NCBI RefSeq assembly: GCF_026151205.1
Contig: NC_087073.1
Location: 16,573,837-16,637,836 of the forward strand
Length of the DNA stretch: 64,000 nt
DNA from: Bolinopsis microptera
Lineage: Eukaryota; Ctenophora; Tentaculata; Lobata; Bolinopsidae
Direction of reading: 5' to 3'
Of this stretch, positions 12,401 through 22,249 are shown piece by piece. The notes under the pieces were generated by a model, which saw nothing but the letters and a program-made list of their open reading frames with translations, was not told where the DNA came from and did no database searches. Position numbers and translations under genes: made by a program. Within the stretch, counting starts at the first letter, position 1, and each line of letters opens with the position of its first letter.

Positions 12401-13829
12401 GAGTATGAGATGATGAAAAGTAGTTACATCCAGCTGAAGTCTGATTTCGAATCGCTCCAATACAAGAATAAGCTCGCTGATGCCGCAAAGGCTGAAGCTG
12501 AGAAAGACCTCAGTGAATATCAACACTATCACGAGTCTACCATCAATACAGAAAAAGCTAAATATCAACAGTTGACAGAGAAGTACAACGAACTCTCTGA
12601 ACGGTTTAGGACAGAAACAGAACAATTGAAACAAGAGATGGTTGATCACGAGCGGGAGCTCAGCACTCAGATCTCCACTCTGACGTCAGATAGGAACCAC
12701 TTTGCACTGCAAGTTAAAGAGTTCTCTGCAAATCTCTCCAACTTAAACCAAGAAGTTGTGAATCTTACTGAGAACAAGGACAGCTTGACTGCCAGACTTA
12801 AAACTGAGTCTGAAAGGTGTCTCAAGTTGGAAGCGAAAAGAGTAAGTATAAAATATTGCTCCGTTCAATGTCGTTATGTAATCACATTTCGTCTATAATT
12901 TAAATTTACTGGTATAAATTATTACCTAGTGATAACTTGAACATTTGACATAGACGCGGTGTTATCCTATCAAATTGACCGTTTTATCTTTATTATAGTA
13001 ATTTTACAACTAGAATTTTACAACTATCTCTACTGTAGTCTTTACTTTGTTTTGAGGCAGCTTTATACCTTCCTTTCCATCAGATCAAGGACGACAAGGA
13101 ATATTTAGATATGTACAACAAGCATCAGGCAATGTGTAACGAAGCAGATACCATCGAAAGCAAATACAATCAGCTCGACACAAACTTCCAAAGCCTCAAA
13201 GAGTCACTGGAGAAGGAGATAATCCGAAGAAAGTACGTGGAAACTGTTGCCAAAGTGAACCCAAAAACCTACAACCCAACCACATTAGAGGAGTTCATGA
13301 AGGGGTTGGAGACAGACCACACAAACTACTTGAACAGGATAAAGAACACGTACAAGGACGTGGGCTTGGTTTGTCAAGTGTGCGACAAGCGTCGTAAGAT
13401 CGACCCCAATTCTCCGCGGTATGTGCCCCGACCACCACCAGATGGTGCGGCCAGTGCGGGGGTAGACCGGAATGTGGGTAGACAGAGGGACGCGAGTGAT
13501 GAGAATAAAGCCACTGCTGTTGTTGTGTCACCTGACCTTGAGAATTCCGCTCCCGGACATCAGGTATTTATCACTTGCAGTCATTTTTACGTACGTTTTA
13601 TACTATTCTATTAAATTTATCACCTTCAAATTATTTGCCAACTTCAGAAAGGTTTCTCGAAATTTAGTACAAAACATGCCATCATGATCCATTGTTGATT
13701 TGAAATATTTTTCAGGTGAACCCCTCCGAGGAAGCTCAGAACAAAAGGCCTCTCTCCCCAGGCCAACCCCAGAGAAAGATCGCTCTCAAAAAACCGAAGT
13801 CCAGTGAAGATGACTGTAAGCAGCAGTAG
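3455..13829 (+). CDS. CENPE: CENP-E-like kinesin-7 motor with giant coiled coil
   Basis: Eighteen exons in consistent phase: 3455-3602, 3779-3868, 4008-4123, 4723-4818, 4968-5076, 5184-5251, 5406-5523, 5655-5751, 5916-6042, 6233-6327, 6461-6596, 6814-6907, 7134-7297, 7524-7701, 7894-8060, 8312-12841, 13084-13563, 13716-13829. The product is 2,308 aa (human CENP-E about 2,700). The motor is N-terminal: P-loop GQTSSGKT at 86-93, switch I NERSSRSH at 197-204, switch [14 protein letters not shown] at 234-245, and SLGGNAKT before the neck. From about residue 340 to 2,150 it is heptad-rich coiled coil, mostly in one 4,530-bp exon that contains internal duplications. The tail is basic and Pro-rich, with a CQVCDKRRK patch. 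CENP-E carries chromosomes to microtubule plus ends at kinetochores in mitosis, and that role is inferred by homology. I chose the ATG giving [16 protein letters not shown]; the frame is open 41 codons further upstream. Confidence 0.92.
4097..4515 (+). repeat. Eight-copy 53-bp tandem repeat copying an exon end and splice donor
   Basis: About eight units of roughly 53 bp. The first unit is the last 27 bases of kinesin exon 3 plus its donor GTAAGT and the first bases of the intron. The other seven lie in the intron. Every unit therefore keeps the exon end (..GATACTGTGCA) and a GTAAGT donor. Confidence 0.9.
7397..7450 (+). repeat. Small tandem repeat in a kinesin intron
   Basis: Three copies of GGAGTATACAG with TCCATGG-type spacers, period about 17-22 bp, inside the intron before exon 14. 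No function is suggested. Confidence 0.6.
8954..9484 (+). repeat. 288-bp in-frame tandem duplication in the kinesin coiled coil
   Basis: 8954-9196 and 9242-9484 are nearly identical at DNA level, offset by 288 bp (96 codons). Both encode [10 protein letters not shown] through DAGLQIE. Few silent or replacement differences exist, so the copy is recent. A second, more diverged duplication (about 85 residues, containing METKLVQS) covers about 10,540-11,040. Confidence 0.9.
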
Positions 13830-14825
13830 AACTTTCCATCAAATCCTCTAATGGAAATTAAGTTATCATTTTTTGTGAAATTTGAGTCGAATATGTTAAA
13901 AGTTATATTAAGAGTAAGACCTGGGCGAAGAAAGTTTATTTCTACTTTTAGCCCGGACTCCTTGTTTGATATATGTTAACGTTCGTATTGTTATGAAGGG
14001 GAGGCGACATATAATCCATTATTAGGGATGTATTCTAATTGATTTTTAAAACGACTATCATTATTTTGGCTGCAGGACTTGTTGAATAATCAGCACTTCA
14101 TGAAAGTTGAATGCAAGTTTTAATGAATAGATTAGACAACGGTAAATTAGAATCTGGATTTATTTTAACGAATATGTTATTTAAATTAGGATTTGTAATG
14201 TTATGTTTTAATTGTTTTTTAATAATTTTCTTATATTTCCTATTATCAATTCACAATTGGTATTGGTAATTATATTTGTTAATCATCCATTTCTCACCGA
14301 ACATTTTAATTTGCCTGATGCTGCATTGTATTTCATTATGCTTACATTTTCATTGCATGTATTACATGAATAATGAACCCATTTCTAAATTTCAAGAACA
14401 CAGAAATGTGAGATTCTTATTTCCCATCGTGGACGTTAGCATCTTGTGTTCTAAAGTTACCAGTTGTTGAAGGAAGCCATTCTAAACCTGAAGAATGAAA
14501 TTGTTTTGGTTTTCTATATGCTATAACATATAACTTCTAAAATTAAGTTTACAATCGTGTGATAGGTTGCGTTTTATTTGGTTATACCATACTACTACTA
14601 GGGTTCAGAGTTGTTGATAAATCAATCTACACTGGACTGCCACATCATTAAGTTTAACACGTTCGCGTTCTCTATCTATAAAGCTCTGACAAACAATTCA
14701 AAACCATAACCCTCTGTACTGATTGTAATCCCTAAATTGGGCATTTCACATTTGCTAAAACTCTAACCCATAACCTGGCGCGAAATTTGACCTACTTCCT
14801 TTAATAGTTATATAACATATGGTTA
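13830..14825. other. Kinesin 3' flank, no gene seen
   Basis: AT-rich sequence holding the kinesin 3' untranslated region and then intergenic DNA. No AATAAA stands out close to the stop codon and no exon could be supported. Confidence 0.4.
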
Positions 14826-15125
14826 CCTTAGTTCGTCTATTTATGGCGGGTAATATTGTGGCGGATAAAAATAATGACAGGTAAAAATATGGCGGATTTT
14901 CCGAAAATCCGCCAAATTTAACCCGCCACTTATTTACCTGCAATATTAGTTTCAGAATAAAATTTATTATGACATATTGTCATTGATGTACCCTGTCTGC
15001 TGTCAGAAATTCAAAAGTTGACTCGCGGGTTTTTATTATGGCGGGTAAAAATAATGGCGAGTTAAAATATGGCCATGGCCGAATTTATATATCCAAAAAA
15101 CCCGCCATAATTAAACGAACTAAGG
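14826..15125. mobile_element. 300-bp TIR element with TA target duplication
   Basis: Ends CCTTAGTTCGT and ACGAACTAAGG are inverted and flanked by TA on both sides (14824-14825 and 15126-15127). The interior has several GGCGGGTAA/AACCCGCC blocks in both orientations, so the whole could fold back. It has no open frame. The TA duplication and small size fit a non-autonomous DNA element. A larger relative lies at 62398-63508. Confidence 0.75.
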
Positions 15126-15339
15126 TATGTCACGTGATCGAAACAGTTTTTCGAACTCCTAATAAGGAAGCGTTTTAATCTAATCCTATTTCAATTTGTA
15201 TGTCCAATTTGGGCCTGGGTGATTTATGAACAGAAAAAGCCTCAACTTGAAGTCCCCAGTACAACTACAGGTAATGGGCTGGCGCACTTAGACTTAATTG
15301 TGAGCAAGTGTGGCAGGTATCGCAGTGCATGGTCAACTT

Positions 15340-15445
15340 GTATCACGTTGCGACCCCCACGGTCGTTTCACTATGGTCTTTATCGTCCTGACGATACAGG
15401 GGGAGCCGCGCACTCGTGCGCGGCGGGTCATACAACGTATGACAA
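15340..15445 (+). repeat. Dispersed GC-rich repeat block, copy 1
   Basis: Shares most of its sequence (CGACCCCCACGG.., GATACAGGGGGAGCCGCGCA, GGCGGGTCATACAACGTATG) with 35650-35765. It includes a GC-rich hairpin, CCGCGCACTCGTGCGCGG. In the second copy it directly precedes a LINE C-terminal fragment, so it may be a retrotransposon-associated segment. Confidence 0.6.
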
Positions 15446-15470
15446 TGGTCAACAACAGAGGGAGAGGGAA

Positions 15471-15733
15471 AGAGAGGGAGAGGGAGAGGGAGAGGGAGAG
15501 GGAGAGGGAGAGGGAGAGGGAGAGGGAGAGGGAGAGGGAGAGGGAGAGGGAGAGGGAGAGGGAGAGGGAGAGGGAGAGGGAGAGGGAGAGGGAGAGGGAG
15601 AGGGAGAGGGAGAGGGAGAGGGAGAGGGAGAGGGAGAGGGAGAGGGAGAGGGAGAGGGAGAGGGAGAGGGAGAGGGAGAGGGAGAGGGAGAGGGAGAGGG
15701 AGAGGGAGAGGGAGAGGGAGAGGGAGAGGGAGA
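15471..15733 (+). repeat. (GGGAGA)n microsatellite
   Basis: About 44 uninterrupted copies of the hexamer GGGAGA. The unit is a multiple of three and lacks stops, so five spurious open frames cross it on both strands. It is not coding. Confidence 0.97.
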
Positions 15734-16004
15734 CAAGGTGAAATAAGGCAAATAATAACTGGTGACAACTAGATACAAATAATGGACGTTTCGGCACTCA
15801 AGACTTTGTAGCGCGATGCACTACTGGGTTGCGCCGCGCATTAAATAATTCTTCTCGCAACCACAGAGTATGCAGATTGGCGAGATGCGAAGGATTGACA
15901 TCGTGAATCAACTCAAGACTCAATGGGATCCTGATAACTTCTAATCAATTATTATGAGAACTGTACAACGGGAAATGTAAACAGGAAAATTAAATATAAA
16001 CAGG

Positions 16005-16316
16005 AAATGAAATGTGAGGATAACACTGCAGTTTACCTCATCACGGATCACTGCGGCTTAAAGTTAAACAAACACCTTCACACAGTTTGCAAATCAAGCA
16101 CCAGTGCTTACTGCTTGTCCTATGAGTATGCATGCGGAGACGAAGAGGAAACTGTATCACACTTCCTTGGACAGTGTCCGGCTATTGCCCAAATATAAAA
16201 TAAGAGGTCAATATTTCCAGGACTACTACATACTACTTCTCCGTCAACGACATGTTCGACAGTTGACCATTGTTATTGTGTATTGGCCCGGCGCGCGCTA
16301 CTTCGAAGAAATTTAG
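16005..16316 (+). mobile_element. LINE (non-LTR retrotransposon) C-terminal fragment, broken
   Basis: One frame gives ITDHCGLKLNKHLHTVCKSS, then CGDEEETVSHFLGQCPAIAQ, followed by a stop; a second frame continues with IRGQYFQDYY. This is the zinc-knuckle-like tail found after the reverse transcriptase of many non-LTR elements. The frame break and missing 5' part show a dead, truncated copy. Confidence 0.75.
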
Positions 16317-18148
16317 ACGAGTAACATCCGTTAAGTTCGACAGCCAACACCTCACCAGGCCACGATTAACGATTTTCAATTTCGCAAACCACACCAAACG
16401 CTTAATTGTGCCGCGCCGGAATAGCTAGATCAGACCGGGGTGACATAAAGAAAACTCATATGTAAATGTTGTCTCGTCTCATTCTACTTTTTCAAACCCA
16501 GCTGGCATTTAAGCGTATCATTTTGACTGATGTCACTTTTAATACCATCCTGCACCATTCACTCTGATTTCTCCGGCAACCTTTTTAAAATTAGTCTCTA
16601 TAGAGTCTTGACACCATTTTAGGATTAGACAGGTTCCTGCTAGTATCAATAAATGGGGGGTGGTTTTGGAATTTCGGACAAATCCGGACAGGGGGTGGTT
16701 TCCGAAATCCGGAAATTTTGACAGAATTAACGAAGCGAAAATATCCCCTTTATTTCATATCAACTCTTTGACACTATAATTATTCGGTAAGTTTAGATCC
16801 CTGTATTTTGAACGAGTACTTAAATGTGTGTAACTCTGCTAAACTTGTTCGACACTATAAGTAAATGTATTATTGTCTATTTTAAAGTGTACACAGTACA
16901 CATTTTATCAACATTGAATTTGAGTTGGTTTTATTTGTACTCTTAAAGGTAGCTGGAAATCCGGGAGAGGTTTTCAAAATTTGGACACATCCGGACAGGT
17001 GGTCTGAAAATCTGCGATTTTGGCGGATGTTCCCTTAATAACGTTTAATTCGTGTCAGAATTTCACTAACATTTCAGAGAATATAGATATGGGTCAAACT
17101 TAGGATTTCGGAAAGTTTCATTGATTACAGAAGGAGTGGCAGTTAAAATGCTCCCCTGGAGAGATAAATGTCTCGATCTCGTGACTTGAATAAATAAGCA
17201 GTTGGTCTAATTTCTCGCACGGGTTAGGGTTTCGGCACATGCTCTGGTTGGGATTGGGGTCAGAGCAAAGGTTTTGAATAGTCACTCGGGGCTACCTAGA
17301 GAACTTGCTAAAGGAGGTCACGTGACAGTAGTGATTAATCATCACTCTAAGCTATAGATGTTTGAAAGTAACCACACCACACACCACAGGAAGAATTAGG
17401 ATCGAGTGTTAAGCGAGGTGCTATTCATTTACCTTGGTTGTCAGAAATAAAACAAATTATTCGGAATTATCATTAATTGAATTTAACTATTTACATCGTA
17501 CATATTTAAACAAAGAATTTCGTAATTGAAAGAAAACGTAAACGAAATTTAAGGAGGGCTGTGAAGAGTCTGAAATTAAACATCTTGTATGCTAAAGTTC
17601 AACTTTTCGGTTGTGCGCATGATTCGTAGGGCTTTCAAATTTCGAAATTTCATACGGCAGAGGAGCCCAAACTCAGCAATAAATTGATGGTTCATTATGG
17701 CGGCCAGAGTCGAAGTTAATAACACACACACAAGTGACTCATAAACATGCCCTTAAAGTCTGATAAAACAAATTACATAGTACATACAGACTTATCGTAA
17801 GCGGCACATAATCTTAAAATCAATCGTAAAAACTACCAGAAAAGCGCTAAAATACAAGTTCACCACGCAAAAATGCCACGTTGAATTTAAAATAACACAA
17901 CACTAATAGTTACATTTCGATTTACTGACCAGTGGTCAAAATAAACTACATACAATATTTTTTCAGTCTCACTTTAAACTGTCTGATAAAAATCAATCAT
18001 TGAATAACATACCAAGGTTAATATAAAGAATTTACAAATTACAAACCACAACTGCTCGTTAGATTTAACCAAAAGGGTCTATAAGTCCCGTGGAGCGTAA
18101 GAAATAACATTGGAGAATGTTGGGGATGACAGGGGTTGAGAGAACACT
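16317..18148. other. Repeat-derived intergenic stretch
   Basis: No gene was found. About 16,650-17,040 contains two related blocks built on 'ATCCGGACAGG..GGT' motifs. About 17,140-17,350 carries a diverged copy of the dispersed family seen at 36303-36790 (TCTAATTTCTCG, TTAGGGTTTCG, GTCACGTGACAG). CHMP2A's 3' end lies immediately to the right. Confidence 0.5.
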
Positions 18149-20664
18149 CTAGTCTCGTCTCAAGTTGTCCAATCTGTAAATTGAAATGAGGTGAGCTTCT
18201 CGTAGTTTGAAAAGGGGTCGTTCACATATTACGTAATGAATATTTGAGCAATTTTTACCCCCCTCCCCCCTTCCGTAATCAACCGTAATCAAGACCTAAC
18301 CCCCCCTCTCCTGACAGCAATATTACGTAATCATGGCCTGACCCCCCCCCCCCCCCTTGAATTTTTGTCCTAGAAAACACTTTTCTCTACGTTTCATGCT
18401 ACCTTGATCATGCTATCATGATGAGCAGAAATCATTGTTATGATATCCGGCCAAGCACCTTCTAAACTATACTACTTACTATTAATATTATAGCCGGATA
18501 TTATTCGATCAATTTCTAAATTTTATCACTATCAGAGTGAAATTGAGTGTAATTAGAATTAGAATATTGTCAAATTGTTATTATTCTAGAGGGTAAAAAA
18601 GAAAATTTTGATTACGTAATCAACGACCGAAACCCCCTCCCCCCCCCCCCGTAATCAACCGTAAGCATTTGGAAACCCCCCTCCCCCCTCGGCTGATTAC
18701 GTAATATGTGAACGACCCCAATTAAGAAAACAAATCATCCACAACATGTTTACGAACCATCAACGAAAAAATAAAATTAGCTAAAAATTGTTTCTAACCT
18801 GGCCTGGAGTTCGTCATCTGCGTTCTGTTTAGCACTGGCTTTCTCTTTACCTCCCGCCAGAGATCCAGTGGCCAATGGCACAGCCCCCAACTGAAAAGGA
18901 GCGTTAGGTGATATTTTGTTAAGACAACTGGCTACCTGATTTTATTGGAACTACACAACAAAATGGAGGTTATTGTAAGTTTAAGTTGGAAAATTAGTAA
19001 CTTTAGTTACAAATAACAAGTCAAACATATTTTGGTTTAGCATGTCTGTGAATGTTCACAAGAGTTATTTCATGTTAACAACAGTGAACATGCGAGGAAT
19101 ATTAGGGAACCCCCAATTGGTGTAAAATAAGAAGGATGATATCCGTGAGCAGGGTCGTAGAATTATCGCTCAGTAATTTAGGTTGGACAAACAAACAAAC
19201 CTCTTCTCCAAGACTGAGTCCCAATTCATCAAGAACTTGGTTCACTAGCTGGTCACTGAAATAATGTGCTCAGTTATGTCTTTTGTTTCGGAAAATTCGC
19301 AAGTATAGCTAGCAATCGAAATTACATAACTGTAGTAGTTCTGATTGATATAATACGATATATTCATTTTAACTTGATATGCCGGTCACGTCCCTAGCTA
19401 TTATAAAGCAATGAAAGGCATTAGTTTATACCGGCTGGCTAGCTGGCTGTACTGTGCGCGGCGTATTGCGCGCAAAATTTTGATGGCTGAGTTGTCGAGA
19501 TGTGGTCATTTGTTAGAATACAGCGCAAGGCGCCTTACACTATCGACACAAAAATATGTGACAGTACTTTTTCCATCGACGTTAACATAATATACGCGTT
19601 TGCTTTTCCAGGCTAGGGCAGTGCCAAAATTTGGACCAATTCAAAGCAGTTACAAAATTGTACCTCTCTTCTTCGTCTTCTTCTGCACCCATAACATCAT
19701 CCATAACATCATTCATCATCTCTTCTTTCATGTCCATCGTATCGGCCTGAAATTATATTTATTACAAAATCTTTACAAATGAAAACATCTGCTCAAATTA
19801 TTTGTCCGATATTCATGTTCAGTTAAAGTTGCACAATTAGTAACGTTAGCTACAAGTAACAACTCAAACATATTTTAGTTTTGCATGTCTGTGAATGTTC
19901 ACACGAGTAATTCCATGTTAACAACAGTGAACATGCGGAGGTATCATAAATCTGGATACCATATTTTGACATACCTCTTTCTCAAAGTCCATCATGATTT
20001 TCTGCATCTGAGGCATGTTCATCTGTTTGTTCATTGCGCCCATGGCATTTGTAACTCCTTTCATGGAATTCGCCATGGCTCCTTGTGACTTCAGGGTAGT
20101 TATTTTCAGTGAAACAGCCTGAATGTTTGCTTTCATCATGATGAATTTCTTGACATACCGCCTGGTTCTGACCAAATCTTTTGCCATAACTTTAACTGCA
20201 GACATCTCCCCCTGTTTTGCCATTTTCTTGATATCGTTGATGATCTGCTTCTCTTGGCGCTCAAGTTTCATTTTCTCTTTATCAAGATCTCTGAAATATA
20301 AAGGTAATCGTTAAAAGATTTCATATGAGTTTGGGTCAACCTAGTCCAACGAAATAAATATAGGTATGCGCGGTATTAAGGTTTATGTAAGGTTTAAGTC
20401 GCACAATTAGTAACGTCAGTTACAAGTAACAACTTAAACATATTTTAGTTTTGCATGTCTGTGAATGTTCACACGAGTAATTCTATGTTAACAACAGTGA
20501 ACATGCGAAGAATATAAGAGACAACCTAATTGATTTGACTAATTAACCTAATTGATTAAATAACCTAATTGATTGGTCAATTACCTGATAGCCCTGTTTA
20601 GTGCTCTCTGATTCGCTTTGAGCATCTCCTCAGGCGATTTCTTACGCCCGAATAAGAACGACAT
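18149..20664 (-). CDS. CHMP2A: Charged multivesicular body protein 2a (ESCRT-III)
   Basis: Six exons: 20585-20664, 19975-20290, 19664-19746, 19201-19255, 18799-18890, 18149-18173; phases all fit, giving 216 aa (human 222). The start is MSFLFGRKKSPEEMLKANQR, matching the family N-terminus that inserts into membrane. The middle is the basic helical core (KMAKQGEMSAVKVMAKDLVR). After it comes an acidic linker (AEEDEEE), and the C-terminus ends ELQARLDNLRRD, the MIT-interacting motif that recruits VPS4. ESCRT-III proteins polymerise on endosomes, midbody and nuclear envelope to cut membrane necks. The final 25-bp exon is tiny but exactly supplies the VPS4-binding end. Introns 1, 2 and 4 each carry one copy of a snoRNA-like repeat, and the last intron carries a MITE. 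Confidence 0.95.
18214..18719. mobile_element. MITE with 24-bp terminal inverted repeats
   Basis: Ends GGGGTCGTTCACATATTACG.. and ..CGTAATATGTGAACGACCCC form a perfect inverted repeat of about 24 bp. The interior holds C-rich tracts and further GTAATCA/TGATTAC pairs but no coding. It sits in the last CHMP2A intron. Diverged relatives are at 3006-3140 and 55743-55893, and a lone end at about 7812. Confidence 0.85.
18971..19094 (-). ncRNA. Candidate box H/ACA snoRNA, CHMP2A intron 4
   Basis: 124 nt, read on the host strand. The 5' hairpin has lower stem GCAUGU/ACAUGC, an internal pocket of 8 nt per side, and upper stem GUUAACA/UGUGAAC. The hinge holds AAACCA, which fits box H (ANANNA). The 3' hairpin has an outer stem of about 10 bp (GUUUGACUUG/CAACUUAAAC, one C-C mismatch) and upper stem GUAAC/GUUAC. 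ACA follows, with exactly three bases after it. H/ACA RNAs guide pseudouridylation and are normally processed from introns. This is the most diverged of the three copies. Confidence 0.75.
19813..19937 (-). ncRNA. Candidate box H/ACA snoRNA, CHMP2A intron 2
   Basis: 125 nt, same architecture as the copies in introns 1 and 4. The 5' hairpin and its pocket are unchanged. The hinge has AAACUA. The 3' outer stem is GUUUGAGUUG/CAACUUUAAC and the upper stem GUAGC/GUUAC, where a G-U pair replaces A-U. It ends ACA plus TGA. Substitutions relative to the other copies mostly keep pairing. Confidence 0.8.
20383..20507 (-). ncRNA. Candidate box H/ACA snoRNA, CHMP2A intron 1
   Basis: 125 nt on the host strand. 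The 5' hairpin is as in the other copies. The hinge is AAAACUAAAAUAU, containing box H. The 3' outer stem is a full 10 bp, GUUUAAGUUG/CGACUUAAAC, and the upper stem GUAAC-UGAC-GUUAC. ACA is followed by TAA. It lies about 77 nt from the donor and 92 nt from the acceptor, leaving room for splicing signals. Confidence 0.8.
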
Positions 20665-21066
20665 CGTTTAAGTGTAACTATCCGCTTTTAATGGTTCTTT
20701 TACATTGCTGTATAAGATAATTCGTTTAAAAGGCATTTTTACAACTGTATATTATTAATTAAAGTTATTTATATATGTCAAAGATCAACTTTTGGAGAGA
20801 TTCAATCACATTCAAAATCTATAGAACGATAATAAATAAATAATTGGTACACCATTCTTGTTACGAAACATATGCTGAAATAGATAAATAAACAAATTAT
20901 TGCGTGCCCATATTAGGTCATTAAAATGTTTTATACACGCTGCCTGAAGAAATATACTAAACAAAAATACAGAAGTGAGAAATCCGGGAAATGCGCTACC
21001 TTAGTCCCTTTCACGCTGAAGAAAGGGAACAAACATAATTGCAGAATAGTAACGCCTGAAAATGTG
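20665..21066. other. CHMP2A-NTMT1 intergenic region
   Basis: About 400 bases, AT-rich, no coding. It must hold the CHMP2A promoter or a shared processing region and the NTMT1 3' untranslated region, since both genes read leftward. Confidence 0.4.
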
Positions 21067-21927
21067 CTACCTCATTGCATAGTACTTAACTTTAAATAAC
21101 TCTCGAGGGAAGTTTTTCTGAAAAGAATCCACGACAATTTCAAGACCAGCTCGTTTGAAAATCTGTTTTAACTGATAGTCAGATCTAGTAACACTACTGT
21201 CATTATCATCTAGTTCACAACCGTTCTTAGTAACGTTATCTTTCACAACAATATACCCATCTTTCTTGAGAGATTTCTTAAACCTAGCAAGCAGTTCTAT
21301 AAAATCATAGTCTGAAAGATAAATAATGACCCACTGTACCCACACCAAATCGTAAGTGTTGGGCTCAGGATGGAAGTCCTCTAGCCCGCAGCAATGCTGC
21401 GCAGGTACACGTGCAAACATATCCTCCCCAAGATACTCTCGCGCACTGTCCAAATGCTCCTGACACGTGTCTATCATCTCAACCTTATCAAATATGTTGA
21501 GCAGCAAACCTTTAGTGACCCTGCCAATACCAGCTCCACAATCTAATGCTCGCTCTGTGTTCAGGCCGGTGTAGAGTTTAGCTAGAAACATAGCAGAGCT
21601 ACACAGATCTGAGTGTGTTAGAGATCCGTAGCCTCCTAACATACCATCTACTGTGCTGGGTACCTCCTTCCAGTAGTTCTTAGACTTGCTGTACCAGTCC
21701 TCTCTGTTAGACATACATTCCTGAACTCTGTAGTTCCGCACTACAAACTGCTGGGAGTTCTCCGCATCTGTTTCGATGGAGCTGTCTGTGTGTTCTCTGG
21801 AGAGGTCTGAGTCTGATGTTTCCTGTGAGCTGGGTTTTGAGTCGGAGGGTTCAGGCGTGTTGAGTTTTGGTTCTGTGTCGAGGTTGGGACTAGAGTTGGG
21901 GGCTACGTTTTCCGCTTCAACTGTCAT
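21067..21927 (-). CDS. NTMT1: Protein N-terminal Xaa-Pro-Lys N-methyltransferase
   Basis: Single-exon frame of 286 aa (human NTMT1 223 aa). SAM-binding motif I is LDCGAGIGRVTKGLLL (starting near residue 128); YDLVWVQWVIIYLSD and VKDNVTKNGCELDDNDSSVTR match the family's substrate-binding region. The enzyme alpha-N-methylates proteins beginning Met-x-Pro-Lys after Met removal, such as RCC1 and CENP-A. Residues 1-71 are an added Ser/Glu/Asp-rich stretch; homology starts near Met72 (MSNREDWYSKSKNYW). Met72 is therefore an alternative start giving a 215-aa enzyme, though the longer frame is open and intronless. The gene lies 323 bp downstream of the TONSL stop, same strand. Confidence 0.93.
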   Translation of the reverse strand: MTVEAENVAPNSSPNLDTEPKLNTPEPSDSKPSSQETSDSDLSREHTDSSIETDAENSQQFVVRNYRVQECMSNREDWYSKSKNYWKEVPSTVDGMLGGYGSLTHSDLCSSAMFLAKLYTGLNTERALDCGAGIGRVTKGLLLNIFDKVEMIDTCQEHLDSAREYLGEDMFARVPAQHCCGLEDFHPEPNTYDLVWVQWVIIYLSDYDFIELLARFKKSLKKDGYIVVKDNVTKNGCELDDNDSSVTRSDYQLKQIFKRAGLEIVVDSFQKNFPRELFKVKYYAMR

Positions 21928-22249
21928 CGATCCGCTCTTTAAATCTTCATCCTTTCAGATTTCATGTTAGAAAATCTCGATTGATCTGGGTCTGGTAAAT
22001 TTTCTTTCGACGATGTGCTATTTCGCTTGTCAATTATAGCAATTAACAAATAAAGCTATCAATGATGGTTTTGAAAATGGTTTCATGTTATTTGTTAATT
22101 AAGTTAGTAGACACTGTAAACAGTAAGCTTCAATTAATTTAAATTCGGCATGTGATATATTTACAAAAGTTAATGTATATACCAAATAAACCAATGAAAT
22201 ATTTACAAAATTCAACAAATAAAGAACACCAATTAAAAATCAGATCTGG
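21928..22249. other. NTMT1-TONSL spacer
   Basis: 323 bases between TONSL's stop and NTMT1's first ATG on the same strand. No gene was seen. This is short for two separate metazoan units, so the NTMT1 promoter must be compact or the transcripts linked. Confidence 0.4.

Noticed and set aside
15219-15797. Five overlapping open frames with Gly-Glu, Arg-Glu, Leu-Ser, Leu-Pro or Ser-Pro runs
   Set aside because: All are readings of the (GGGAGA)n microsatellite and its complement; no splice or start context and no domain.
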